A stretch of DNA of 53,708 nucleotides from Planctomycetaceae bacterium (GCA_029259815.1 JAJDEJ010000295.1:1-53708), one strand, 5' to 3'. Positions 8,482 to 17,183 are shown, counted from the stretch's first letter. The notes: generated by a model from the letters alone, not told the origin. Translations and numbers: made by a program.

Positions 8482-9702
8482 GTGTTATCCGTTGATGAGG
8501 CGATTGCCGCGATTCTAGGCGAGGTCGAACCGCGACCTGTGGTCAATGCGCCGCTGGACGACGCGCGGGGACTCGTGCTCGCGGCGGACATTGCGAGCGA
8601 CGTCGATTCGCCGCCGTTCGACAAGTCACAGATGGACGGCTTTGCAGTCCGTGCCGGTGACGTTGCGGATGCACCAACAACACTGAGCATCATTGAGGAG
8701 GTAACGGCTGGGAACGTGCCGCAGTGTCCGGTCGAGACGGGACAGGCGACTCGCATCATGACCGGGGCACCGATGCCTGGCGGGGCGGATGCGGTCGTGC
8801 CGATTGAGCAGTGCGACTTCACCGACAATGGAGACACGGTCACGGTGCGGACATCACCACAAGTGGGGGCGTTTGTGATTCGGCAGGGTGCCGCGATGTC
8901 GAAGGGTGAATCTGTCCTCACGGCGGGGATTTGTCTGTCGGCGTCGTCAATTGGGCTGCTCGCAGAATCGGGGCGTGCAGAGGTGTCAGTGTTCGCTCGA
9001 CCGAGTGTGGGCATCCTTGCGACTGGGGACGAATTGGTCCCCATCGATCAGAAACCCGGACCGGGGCAGATCCGGAACTCGAACCAGACGATGCTCGTTG
9101 CCCAAGTTGCCAATGCGGGGGCGACACCACGACCACTCGGAATCGCCCGTGATGAGCGAGGACATCTGAGACACAAGATTGCCGAGGGTCTGGAGTGCGA
9201 CGTACTCTGCCTCTCGGGGGGAGTCTCGGCAGGCAAGCTGGACCTTGTGCCGTCGGAATTGGAGGCGGCGGGCGTGCGGCAGGTGTTTCATAAGGTGAAT
9301 GTGAAGCCGGGTAAACCGGTCTGGTTTGGTCGACTGGACGCTGAGCGAGCCCCCGACGGACGTCCTCGCTGGATATTCGGGTTGCCCGGAAATCCAGTCA
9401 GCAGTATGGTTTGCTTCGAGTTGTTCGTCCGCACAGCTCTGCGAAGACTAATGGGAATCGACCCCGCAGAGCCACAAGCGGTAACAGCTCGACTTGAGAC
9501 TCCCCACACGTCCCGCGGAGATCGACCGACTTACTTCCCGGCCTGTCTCCATTGGACGGAAACCGGTGCCCGCGTCATGCCGGTCGACTGGCAGGGGTCA
9601 TTCGACCTGCGGTCGACAGCGGACGCCAACGCGATGATCCTGTTCCCCGCCGGAGACAATCATTACACAGCAGGCGATCGGATCGAAGTCATCGAGTGGT
9701 GA
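8482..9702 (+). CDS. moeA: Molybdopterin molybdenumtransferase MoeA
   Basis: Inserts molybdate into adenylylated molybdopterin, the last general step of molybdenum cofactor synthesis. 406 residues, standard length. N-terminal LSVDEAIAAIL leads into DSPPFDKSQMDGFAVRA (domain I). Then come IMTGAPMPGGADAVVPIEQ (domain II), the MoCF/MogA-like domain III with GILATGDELV, LSGGVSAGKLDLVP and FGLPGNPVSSMVCFELFV, and a C-terminal barrel. The start is a GTG at 8482 with a good GAGGGGAG Shine-Dalgarno 7-8 bases upstream. No other Moco genes are nearby. Confidence 0.96.
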   Translation: MLSVDEAIAAILGEVEPRPVVNAPLDDARGLVLAADIASDVDSPPFDKSQMDGFAVRAGDVADAPTTLSIIEEVTAGNVPQCPVETGQATRIMTGAPMPGGADAVVPIEQCDFTDNGDTVTVRTSPQVGAFVIRQGAAMSKGESVLTAGICLSASSIGLLAESGRAEVSVFARPSVGILATGDELVPIDQKPGPGQIRNSNQTMLVAQVANAGATPRPLGIARDERGHLRHKIAEGLECDVLCLSGGVSAGKLDLVPSELEAAGVRQVFHKVNVKPGKPVWFGRLDAERAPDGRPRWIFGLPGNPVSSMVCFELFVRTALRRLMGIDPAEPQAVTARLETPHTSRGDRPTYFPACLHWTETGARVMPVDWQGSFDLRSTADANAMILFPAGDNHYTAGDRIEVIEW

Positions 9703-9765
9703 ACAACTCTCGAACACTTCGGGCTGAGCCTTGGATTTGAAGATGTCAGTGTGACAGACAGATGG

Positions 9766-9857
9766 GGAACACTAATAACCACTAATCTTCACTAATTGCC
9801 GAATGGTGTCCGATCGCTCTTCAGCAATTAGTGTTTATTAGTGGAGATTAGTGTTCC
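9766..9857. repeat. Inverted repeat built from CACTAAT units
   Basis: The left arm (9766-9799) and right arm (9824-9857) are each 34 bases and pair almost fully. Each arm contains several CACTAAT/ATTAGTG heptamers. The 24-base loop is unique sequence. It lies between moeA and lnt, and the right arm supplies a GTG that could be mistaken for the lnt start. Confidence 0.85.
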
Positions 9858-9931
9858 AAAGAAAAAGTCTCGACTCAAGTTCGTCGGCCCGCAGTGACTT
9901 TCGTTCGCAACTGTTCCAAGGATGGAACTCA

Positions 9932-11788
9932 ATGACAACAACGCTGATGGAAACACGTGTGGCTCGTCCTTCGATCAAGTCGAGCCGACCCGAGCGGTCG
10001 GTGCATGACATCATTGGAGAAGGGCGGTTGGCTCCCGCTGTGAGTCGTGGAGCATGGGGACTGTCACTGCTGACAGCCGTGTTGTGCTGGGCCTCGTTCA
10101 CGCCCTTGGACTGGGGACCGCTGGGCTGGGTCTGTCTCGTGCCTGTGCTGTTGTTGGTGCGGATCGAACGCAAGACCCGCTTGATGTACACAGCTCTGAC
10201 GGTCACCAGCTTGCTCGGTTGGGTGGCGACGTTGCAGTGGATGCGGTTGGGAGATCCGGCGATGGTCCCTGCGTGGATCGCTCTCTCTGCTTACCTGTCA
10301 CTTTACCTTCCGATATTCATTGGATTGTCTCGTGTGGCCGTGCACCGATTGCGACTGCCGCTCATGCTCGCTGCGCCGGTCGTGTGGACCGGGCTGGAGT
10401 TCCTGCGTGCCCATCTGATGACCGGATTCCCCTGGTACTTCATCGGTCACACACAGCATCACTGGGTTGAAGTGATTCAGATCGCAGACGTGTTGGGCAC
10501 GTATGGCGTGAGCTTTCTGCTGCTGCTGACGTCAGCGGCGATCGCCGGTCTCGTGCCGCCGCACTGGCTGGCGAAGCTTCGACTTCTGTCCACCGACGAC
10601 AATCGCACTCCGGAGCGGTATGCAGTGACCTTCTTCCAACAGCGGAAGCAAATCGTCACCTGCCTCTGTCTGCTGACTGCGACTCTGACGTACGGCTTTG
10701 TCAGGCGAGCACAGGCTGATTTCACCGCGGGACCACGGGTGGCTTTAATCCAAGGCAATTTCACGACGTCTCTCAAACACGATCCCGCACAATGGAAACA
10801 GATTTTCGGTGTCCATCGTTATCTCGCTTGGAAGGCGGTGAAGCATCAGCCCGATCTGGTTGTCTGGCCAGAGACCATGTTTCGCGATCGACTCTTCGTG
10901 CATGCTGCAGGCATGACAGGCCAACAACTTGAGGATGTGCACCCACAAATCCCTCTCGACGCATGGCACACTCAGCGGGTTTCCGACATGCTGCTTGATC
11001 TCGCCGAAGAAGCGAACGCAGCGTCCATCATTGGACTGGATGTCATTGAAGCGAATCCGGGCTCACTCTCACATTACAACTCGGCTGCCTTCATTGTCCC
11101 GGAAGTGGGTATCACCTCCCGTTACGACAAGGTGCATCGTGTGCCTTTCGGCGAGTACATTCCCCTGCGGGAGACGTTGCCCTGGATTCACAAGCTCACC
11201 CCGTTCGGCGACAACTTCGGTATTCAGGCGGGAGAGTCGATGAAGTTCTTCGACGATGGCGAGTGGCGATACGCGCCGCTGATCTGTTTCGAGGACACGG
11301 TGCCGCACCTCGTAAGGCAAGTCGTCGAAGTCTCCGGCCGCAACGGTCAACCGGCAGATGTACTCGTTAATCTTACCAACGACGGCTGGTTCCACGGGTC
11401 GAGTGAACTCGATCAGCATCTGATCACGGCGAGGTTCCGCACGATCGAAACCCGCACGCCGATGGTGCGAGCGGTCAACACGGGCATCTCAGCGATCATC
11501 GATGGCGACGGACTCGTTGTGGAGCCCGAGGTGTTCATTGAACCTGAGGCATTGATGGAACTCGATGGTTCGTACGATGGCGAGCCGCGCACATCAATGC
11601 GAGATCCGGAGACCGGCGAGTTCCACAAGCAGCTCAACTGTGCGATGGTCGGAGCCGTGCCGCTCGATCCGCGCGGCAGCCTCTACGTCCGCTGGGGTGA
11701 CTGGTTCGCGTCGGTGTGTGCGGCGTGTTGTCTCGCACTTGTGGTCGCTGGCTTCACGCTCAAGCCGAAGCCAGTTGTCGCAGAGTAG
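9932..11788 (+). CDS. lnt: Apolipoprotein N-acyltransferase
   Basis: Adds the third acyl chain to the N-terminal cysteine of lipoproteins in the inner membrane, needed for Lol sorting to the outer membrane. 618 residues from ATG 9932, which has an AAGGA Shine-Dalgarno nine bases upstream. Upstream in-frame GTG 9851 lies in a repeat. The first half has several membrane spans, including WASFTPLDWGPLGWVCLVPVL. The second half is a nitrilase domain with the expected Glu (VVWPETMF), Lys (YDKVHRVPFGEYIP) and Cys (PLICFEDTVP). An FPWYFIGHTQH segment matches the family. A last membrane span precedes the C-terminus. It is longer than the usual 510-540 residues. Confidence 0.95.
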   Translation: MTTTLMETRVARPSIKSSRPERSVHDIIGEGRLAPAVSRGAWGLSLLTAVLCWASFTPLDWGPLGWVCLVPVLLLVRIERKTRLMYTALTVTSLLGWVATLQWMRLGDPAMVPAWIALSAYLSLYLPIFIGLSRVAVHRLRLPLMLAAPVVWTGLEFLRAHLMTGFPWYFIGHTQHHWVEVIQIADVLGTYGVSFLLLLTSAAIAGLVPPHWLAKLRLLSTDDNRTPERYAVTFFQQRKQIVTCLCLLTATLTYGFVRRAQADFTAGPRVALIQGNFTTSLKHDPAQWKQIFGVHRYLAWKAVKHQPDLVVWPETMFRDRLFVHAAGMTGQQLEDVHPQIPLDAWHTQRVSDMLLDLAEEANAASIIGLDVIEANPGSLSHYNSAAFIVPEVGITSRYDKVHRVPFGEYIPLRETLPWIHKLTPFGDNFGIQAGESMKFFDDGEWRYAPLICFEDTVPHLVRQVVEVSGRNGQPADVLVNLTNDGWFHGSSELDQHLITARFRTIETRTPMVRAVNTGISAIIDGDGLVVEPEVFIEPEALMELDGSYDGEPRTSMRDPETGEFHKQLNCAMVGAVPLDPRGSLYVRWGDWFASVCAACCLALVVAGFTLKPKPVVAE

Positions 11789-11816
11789 CCGTCACGCTCC
11801 AAGCGTGTCCGTGTTT

Positions 11817-11912
11817 CGTAGGACGGATTTCCAAATCCGTCCATTCCCTCGTCCCTTGCCCGTCATCGCCGTTTTGAAGGTGTTTTGGACGGACTTGGAA
11901 GTCCGTCCTACG
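11817..11912. repeat. GGACGGATTT / GGACGGACTT palindrome pair (copy 1)
   Basis: The left arm (11817-11842) holds the palindrome GGACGGATTTCCAAATCC GTCC and the right arm (11887-11912) the palindrome GGACGGACTTGGAAGTCC GTCC. The arms are mutually complementary and are bounded by CGTA and TACG. It sits between the convergent genes lnt and ychF. A second copy is at 26401-26496 and diverged halves are at 42075 and 42313. Confidence 0.9.
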
Positions 11913-11983
11913 GTGTGTGTCCGCTCTTCAAGAACTGACAGCCTTTCCGCGTGATGAGCGGATGATGTTTGGGAACGAGGGCA

Positions 11984-13015
11984 TCACACGTTGAAGCGGA
12001 CCACGATCTCGTCACCATCCTGGACGATGTAATCCTTGCCTTCCGTGCGGTGCAGGCCGGCCGCTTTGACCTCGCGCTCGGAACCGAGTCGCAACAGGTC
12101 TGCGACTTGCATCACCTCGGCGCGGATGAACCCACGGGCAAGGTCCGAGTGAATGCTGCCGGCCGCTTCGACGGCGTCTGATCCTTCTTTGAGGAGCCAC
12201 GCATGCACCTCCTTCTCATCACAGGTGTAGAAGGTGATCATGGTCGTCAGTTCGAAGATGGCTCGCAGGACTCGTTCACGTGAAGGCTCGCCGAGTCCCA
12301 TCTCCTCAGCGAATATTTCTCGCTCTTCGTCATCAAGCTGCGCGACTTCGAGTTCCAGTCCGAGCGGCGCTGCAATGACAAGCAGTCCGCGTTCCTCGAT
12401 CTTGGAGACGGTGTCCGCGTCGACATCTGCATCCGCTGTGTTGAGCAAGACGAGGTGTTGCTTGCGCGAGAGCAGCGAGAATGACCGCGTCGCCTGCTTT
12501 TGGATCTCTGAGAACTCCATCTCGTGCAGCGTCTCTCCCTCTGAGAGCCGGGCTTCGATCGGTTGCAGGCTCTCCAATTCGGCCTTGAGTTCGTCCCGGT
12601 TAGGGAGCGGCTTGGTGACGTCTTTCTTGAGACGTTCGATACGGTTGGACACAACCTGCAGGTCCGCCAGCACAAGATCGGTCACAAAGGCATCAACTTC
12701 TGAGACGGCATTCCCTCCGGCGAATGCACCGACCACGTGCACGAGTGCAGTCGACTCGCGAATCACGCCCAGTCGTTGGGCGTTGGTGCCTTGATCGTCA
12801 CGGCTGAGTCCGGGCGTATCGAACAGCTCGATGCGGGCGGGTGTCTCCTTCTTGGGGTGATAGAGTTCGACCAGCTTGTCGAAGCGCTCATCCGGGACGA
12901 TCGCGATGCCGACTTGTCCCGTGTGCGCCTTCGAGACGTCCGGCTGCACTCCGGTCAACAACTCGAAGACCGTACTTTTGCCGGTCCCCTGATAGCCTAC
13001 GATGCCGATCCGCAT
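11984..13015 (-). CDS. ychF: Ribosome-binding ATPase YchF (Obg-like)
   Basis: A universally conserved Obg-family P-loop ATPase that binds ribosomes and is tied to oxidative stress responses. 343 residues, close to the usual 360. The P-loop is GYQGTGKST near the N-terminus and switch II is DTPGLSRDD. The canonical NKxD is replaced by a NTADAD-type segment, fitting the ATP preference of YchF. The C-terminal TGS domain reads TFYTCDEKEVHAWLLKEG, then GFIRAEVM, then GKDYIVQDGDEIVVRFNV. AAGGGA lies upstream of the ATG. The gene is convergent with lnt. Confidence 0.95.
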   Translation of the reverse strand: MRIGIVGYQGTGKSTVFELLTGVQPDVSKAHTGQVGIAIVPDERFDKLVELYHPKKETPARIELFDTPGLSRDDQGTNAQRLGVIRESTALVHVVGAFAGGNAVSEVDAFVTDLVLADLQVVSNRIERLKKDVTKPLPNRDELKAELESLQPIEARLSEGETLHEMEFSEIQKQATRSFSLLSRKQHLVLLNTADADVDADTVSKIEERGLLVIAAPLGLELEVAQLDDEEREIFAEEMGLGEPSRERVLRAIFELTTMITFYTCDEKEVHAWLLKEGSDAVEAAGSIHSDLARGFIRAEVMQVADLLRLGSEREVKAAGLHRTEGKDYIVQDGDEIVVRFNV

Positions 13016-13030
13016 GGAATCCCTTGGGGT

Positions 13031-13196
13031 GAATGTCGAATATCGAAATCAGAATGACGAAGGAAGCTCGAACGACGGAATGCCGGGGAGGATGATAGGG
13101 AGTGAAGTACCGCGTGGCGACCCCGTCAGATTTCACTGTTTCGGACTTTGGTTCTTCGGATTTCCTTCGTCATTCTGATTTCGACATTCGAGTTCC
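13031..13196. repeat. Long inverted repeat between the DoxX-like gene and ychF
   Basis: The left arm starting at 13031 contains CGAAATCAGAATGACGAAGGA. The right arm near 13163 contains the complement, TCCTTCGTCATTCTGATTTCG, followed by ACATTCGAG. The arms enclose about 100 bases of unique sequence. The repeat fills the 186-base space between the DoxX-like gene and ychF. It is a mobile or structural repeat and codes for no visible protein. Confidence 0.85.
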
Positions 13197-13201
13197 GTCC
13201 C

Positions 13202-14491
13202 TCAGTCGTAATCGCTACCAAACATCCGTGAGTACAGGCCGTCCAACCCGAACCAGCGACCGGTGGGGATGAACGCGATCGCCAGCAGCGCAAGGGCTTC
13301 AATCACGTTCTTGTTCACAAACAATGAATGCTCCGGACCTGGAGCTTCAGGCACGCCGGGGAACGGGGGCATCGCGAGGTAGAACATCATCAGCATGCCC
13401 GCCCCGGCGATCGCGGCGAGGGGGGTGAACAAGCCCACAATCAACAGCCCGCCGAGAATCAACAGCGACCAGATGGTCATGCGGTTAATCTTCTGGACAG
13501 GCTCATTCTCCCAGTCCAGTTCACCAATGGCGAGTTGATCGGGCGTCAGAAGTTCCCACGCTTCAGTTTGTAACTGCTGTTCGAGTCCAATGACGGGTTG
13601 CACGAGCTTGACTCGCTTCTCTTGAATCACCTGCCACACTTTGGCCAGATGATCGAACTGGTAGTCGGTCGTTGCCTCGGCCAGTTGTGCCTCGTAGTCG
13701 GCGAGCATGTCGCGATAGCGTTGAATCTCGCCGTACTTGAGCAGATCTGTCGACCCGTCGTCTGTGAGGACCGTGCCCATCTCAGGCACGTAAACGGTTG
13801 TGTCTTCCCTGCGAACAGCCGTCGCGCCGAGTCGATCCGGGTCGCCGAGCAAGAGTGCCTTCAAACGTTGGCGATAACTCAGCCGCTGCGAGCGCACGCC
13901 GAGATTCTCGACGGCAGCAAAGTACTCTCGATCCAACTCGCTGCCTCCGACGATCTCGCCGCCGGCCTCTCGCGAGGCATCCACGTAGGCTTTGAGTTCG
14001 TCGATCTCGGACGACTTGAGTGGGGTCGTCGGATCGGCGAGGAGCAGTTTCCGCTCGGCATCGTACGACACGATCTTCGCCAGCCGTTTGTCTGTACTGG
14101 TTTGCGGATCATTCAGTGGCACGCTCTCCGGGAGGGCGCTCAACTTCGCAGCATGATTGGTCGGCCCGTCCACGAGATTGTTCAACCGTGCGACCTGCTC
14201 GTCGCTGAGTCCATAGTGCTGCGTGAACTGCTGCCGCCAACTGTCCCATCGTTCGCTGACGAGTTCGAAGTCCAACCAGTTGAGATCGTCCGGATCGCCC
14301 GTCATCTCACGGAAATGACTTCGCAATGGGCCCTGAGAGTTCTTCAGATACCCTTCCGCCGTCCATGGTTTGGGCGTGCTGAGGGTCCGGTACTTCCACA
14401 TCCCTTCGTACAGGAACTGCCAACCGATGGAGATGCGCAGCAGTACCAACAACAGGACGGCAACAATCGAAACGTGACGCAAATCTCTCAC
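13202..14491 (-). CDS. DoxX-like membrane protein with large central insertion
   Basis: 429 residues. The N-terminal span VAVLLLVLLRISIGWQFLYEGMWK is the first helix of a DoxX fold. The remaining spans come only after residue 330 (TIWSLLILGGLLIVGLFTPLAAIAG, GMLMMFYLAMPPFPG, VIEALALLAIAFIPTGRWFGLD). Between them lie about 280 polar residues, rich in charged helices, that should face one compartment. DoxX proteins are linked to thiosulfate:quinone oxidation or redox stress, but the insertion makes function uncertain. The start is a GTG with AAGGA seven bases upstream. It is likely co-transcribed with the ApbE gene upstream. Confidence 0.8.
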   Translation of the reverse strand: MRDLRHVSIVAVLLLVLLRISIGWQFLYEGMWKYRTLSTPKPWTAEGYLKNSQGPLRSHFREMTGDPDDLNWLDFELVSERWDSWRQQFTQHYGLSDEQVARLNNLVDGPTNHAAKLSALPESVPLNDPQTSTDKRLAKIVSYDAERKLLLADPTTPLKSSEIDELKAYVDASREAGGEIVGGSELDREYFAAVENLGVRSQRLSYRQRLKALLLGDPDRLGATAVRREDTTVYVPEMGTVLTDDGSTDLLKYGEIQRYRDMLADYEAQLAEATTDYQFDHLAKVWQVIQEKRVKLVQPVIGLEQQLQTEAWELLTPDQLAIGELDWENEPVQKINRMTIWSLLILGGLLIVGLFTPLAAIAGAGMLMMFYLAMPPFPGVPEAPGPEHSLFVNKNVIEALALLAIAFIPTGRWFGLDGLYSRMFGSDYD

Positions 14492-14524
14492 GGACGCATC
14501 CTTGAGCGGTTGATGTGGCCAAAG

Positions 14525-14546
14525 CCCACGGGCTACGCCCCGTGGG
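14525..14546. repeat. CCCACGGG hairpin overlapping the apbE stop
   Basis: CCCACGGG, CTACG and CCCCGTGGG form a hairpin. The stop codon and last codons of apbE (14533 onwards) lie inside this repeat. A larger relative is at 15665-15746. Confidence 0.75.
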
Positions 14547-15639
14547 TCGATCGGTCAACAAAGAACAGACGATCACTCGGAATGTTCACCACCACCGGCT
14601 CCAATGTGGGACCGCCTTGCGGGTGAGGAACGAGAATCGCACCGATCTCCGGTCGATTATGGCAATACTCACGAGCCTTTTCGAGTCCCATGACATAGAA
14701 AGCCGTCGAGAGGGCATCCGCCTCCGCCGCCTTCGGAGCGAGGACCGTCACCGAGAGCAGTCCTTCCGCCGGCCACCCGGTCCGTGGATCGAGAATGTGC
14801 CCGTAGCGTCGTCCCTCGTGCCGGAAGTGTTGAATGTTCGAACCACTCGTGGACATGGCCCGATCTTCCAGCAGCAGCGTTGCATACCGTTTCTCGGTGA
14901 ATAGCGGGTTCTTGATACCCACCGGCCACCCGCCCTGTCCGTGATGATCACCCACCGCCCGCAAACTGCTGTGCCCGCCATGCACCAGAAAGTCGTCGAT
15001 CCCCTCCTGCATCAGGTGGTCCGCCACCCGGTCGATCGCATACCCCTTGCCGATCGCCCCCAGATCGAACCCGAACCCCTTCGCCGCGAACGACACGGTC
15101 TCAGCATCATCATCGAACGTCACCCGTCCGATACCGACGAGATTCATCGTTTCGCACACCTCGTCCTCGCTCGGCACCCGCCCTTCATCGCGGCATGTCT
15201 TCCATAACTGAATCAACGGACCGGACGTCGGATCAAATGCCCCGTCGGTTGTCTCGCTTAACGCCAGACACTCTTTGAGCAGTTGATACAACCCACTCTC
15301 GACCGGCTGCGGTGACTCATGTGCCGCGAAGTTGATCCGCTGCAACTCGCTGTCATCCCGGTAGACCGTCATTTGGTCTTCCAGTTGATGGATGATATCG
15401 AGTGCATCACTAGCCGTCATGACCTGCCGCGGCGGCCCGGGATTCATGATCACCGACCACGCGCACGCCATCGCCCGTGTCTCGAGCCGAATCGTGTCAT
15501 GGCCCACCGGTTCTGGTTGATGTTCGCCCGCATCGACCAGAGCGTCCGCGAGCACATCCCCCGCCGCCTCAACCTGCTGCCGCACAGCACGTCCGGTGAG
15601 GAAGTCACGCCGGTTGGGTGTGAGAGGGGGATTACTCAT
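14533..15639 (-). CDS. apbE: FAD:protein FMN transferase ApbE
   Basis: Attaches FMN covalently to a Thr in flavoproteins such as NqrB/C or RnfD/G subunits, in the periplasm. 368 residues from ATG 15639, with TGGGGAT just upstream. A twin-arginine-like NRRDFLTG near the N-terminus suggests export. Family features: TRAMACAWSVIM, the GAFDPTSGPLIQLW core, GFDLGAIGKGYAIDRVADHL, GHILDPRTGWPAEG (metal/FAD site), and EADALSTAFYVMG. The DRSTHGA C-terminus is encoded by an intergenic palindrome that appears to have inserted at the gene end. No Nqr or Rnf genes are in the window. Confidence 0.93.
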   Translation of the reverse strand: MSNPPLTPNRRDFLTGRAVRQQVEAAGDVLADALVDAGEHQPEPVGHDTIRLETRAMACAWSVIMNPGPPRQVMTASDALDIIHQLEDQMTVYRDDSELQRINFAAHESPQPVESGLYQLLKECLALSETTDGAFDPTSGPLIQLWKTCRDEGRVPSEDEVCETMNLVGIGRVTFDDDAETVSFAAKGFGFDLGAIGKGYAIDRVADHLMQEGIDDFLVHGGHSSLRAVGDHHGQGGWPVGIKNPLFTEKRYATLLLEDRAMSTSGSNIQHFRHEGRRYGHILDPRTGWPAEGLLSVTVLAPKAAEADALSTAFYVMGLEKAREYCHNRPEIGAILVPHPQGGPTLEPVVVNIPSDRLFFVDRSTHGA

Positions 15640-15664
15640 ATCCCCATTATGGCAGACAAACCCA

Positions 15665-15746
15665 CCCAAGCCCACGGGTTAAACCCCGTGGGTATCGCCG
15701 ATGAAGTGTTGCACCAGACCCACGGGGCGTGGCCCGTGGGCTTGGG
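15665..15746. repeat. Inverted repeat of CCCACGGG hairpins
   Basis: The arm CCCAAGCCCACGGG (15665) is matched by CCCGTGGGCTTGGG (15733-15746). Inside each arm is a further CCCACGGG/CCCCGTGGG hairpin. It fills the space between apbE and the FG-GAP gene and belongs to the same family as 14525-14546. Confidence 0.85.
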
Positions 15747-15750
15747 ATAC

Positions 15751-16902
15751 TCACTTCAACCCGTTGAACAGGATCTGTGTCCCGTCCTTGCCAGCCACGA
15801 CAATGTCCGTATCGCCGTCGCCATCGATGTCCGCTGTGCGTATCTGCAGACCGATGCCGACGTGTCCGTCCTCAATGATGTGACGCTCGTACATGTCCTT
15901 CTCGGCGTTCCACACGTAATAGCAGACGAGGGGCGGTTCATTCCCGCCGGGGTCGCCCCCGTTGTGGGCTCGCACACGCTTGCCGGTGATCAATTCATCC
16001 TGGCCGTCCCCATCAAGATCTGCGAACTCCACCGCATGCGGCTGCGAGAACGAGTCATCGATGACCTGCTCCTCGAATCGCAATTTGCCATCCTCACCCG
16101 CACCGCGTCCGCGCCACAGCAGCAACCCATAATCGTGCCCCTTCCCCCAGACGAGATCGTTTGTGCCGTCACCATCGACGTCCCGCACGAGCATGGGGCA
16201 ACTGGCGTGCAATTCCCAGTCGGCATGATACGCCCACGGCTCAGTCAACGGATCACCCTCGGGTCGCTCGTGCCAGCCATTACCGACGAGAATATCCTCA
16301 CGGCCATCATTGTTGATGTCGCCGAACCCCATCCCGTGTCCGTTGCCCTTTTCGCCGATGAGATGCCGTTCGAGTTTCGCCTCGCCCCCGCTCGTCAGCG
16401 TCCAGACATAGAGTGGATTGTCCTTGTTCCAAGAGTCACTGATCCACTCCGGCTTGCCGTCGCCGTTGAAGTCCCTCAAATAGCTCGCCTCGTTCTGTGA
16501 CAGCCCCGTGTCGACGAGTTCGTGCTGCTGCCACAACTGGCCGAGCTTGAGCCCCTCCGCTCCCGGGTTCTGATACCAGTGCACCTTCGTGGGCACAAAC
16601 ATCCCCGCGATCACATCGACCCAGCCGTCCCCGTTAACGTCATACGTGAAGTCGCCATTGGACTCGACGTACCCGTTCCAGTCATTGATCTGCCGCACAG
16701 GCCGCGCCACCCACTCCCCATTGCGAAACCAGTTCCGCCCCGCAATGACATCCAACTTGCCATCATTGTCCACATCCGCGATGTCACACCCCTCGTTGGC
16801 ATCCACGGTGAGGAGTCTGACCGCGAAAGGCACGGGGTGATCTGCGGATGCAACGGTCGTGGTTGCGATACAAAGCAAGATTGCGAAATAAGATCGGGTC
16901 AT
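15751..16902 (-). CDS. Exported FG-GAP / VCBS repeat protein
   Basis: 383 residues with a signal peptide (MTRSYFAILLCIATTTVASADH). It then has about seven FG-GAP/VCBS beta-propeller blades, each with a calcium loop such as DVDNDGKLDV, DVNGDGWVDV, DFNGDGKPEW, DINNDGREDI, DVDGDGTNDL, DLDGDGQDEL and DIDGDGDTDI. Such proteins are secreted or periplasmic, bind calcium and usually mediate protein or polysaccharide contact. They are abundant in planctomycetes. The start codon overlaps the stop of the antitoxin-like gene in an ATGA, so the two are probably translated from one mRNA. Confidence 0.9.
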   Translation of the reverse strand: MTRSYFAILLCIATTTVASADHPVPFAVRLLTVDANEGCDIADVDNDGKLDVIAGRNWFRNGEWVARPVRQINDWNGYVESNGDFTYDVNGDGWVDVIAGMFVPTKVHWYQNPGAEGLKLGQLWQQHELVDTGLSQNEASYLRDFNGDGKPEWISDSWNKDNPLYVWTLTSGGEAKLERHLIGEKGNGHGMGFGDINNDGREDILVGNGWHERPEGDPLTEPWAYHADWELHASCPMLVRDVDGDGTNDLVWGKGHDYGLLLWRGRGAGEDGKLRFEEQVIDDSFSQPHAVEFADLDGDGQDELITGKRVRAHNGGDPGGNEPPLVCYYVWNAEKDMYERHIIEDGHVGIGLQIRTADIDGDGDTDIVVAGKDGTQILFNGLK

Positions 16903-17183
16903 GGTCGTTGCTCATGTCCTGCTGAATCTTGTGTTGTCTTCGTTCGACGCCAGAGTTCGAGTTTTTGATGAAGCCTTTCGAGAATCTCTCTCGCAGGTCT
17001 TTCATCGACTATTCCTGACGTCACCGCTTCCAGACGGCGGGAAGCTTTCAGTTTCAACTCCTGACGAGCATCGGGAGGGATCGTTTCCCATTCTAAACTC
17101 TCAATCAACTCCTCAGCGATCACCAATCGCCATTCATCCGGCAGACTGAGGAAGTGATCCAGAATCTCTTCTTTGGTTGGCAT
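16899..17183 (-). CDS. Addiction-module component-like protein (orphan)
   Basis: A 94-residue helical protein (EEILDHFLSLPDEWRLVIAEELIESLEW, then an Arg/Glu-rich C-terminal helix). It resembles the short putative addiction module components that pair with RelE-like toxins. No toxin gene is adjacent; the next gene encodes the FG-GAP protein. It lies about 0.6 kb from the 3' end of the retron reverse transcriptase and may be the remnant of a toxin-antitoxin pair. Confidence 0.65.
   Translation of the reverse strand: MPTKEEILDHFLSLPDEWRLVIAEELIESLEWETIPPDARQELKLKASRRLEAVTSGIVDERPAREILERLHQKLELWRRTKTTQDSAGHEQRP

Noticed and set aside
15319..16500. A 393-codon open frame on the plus strand
   Set aside because: It is antisense to apbE and the FG-GAP gene, both with clear domains, and its translation lacks any recognisable fold. 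It is a by-product of GC-rich codon use.
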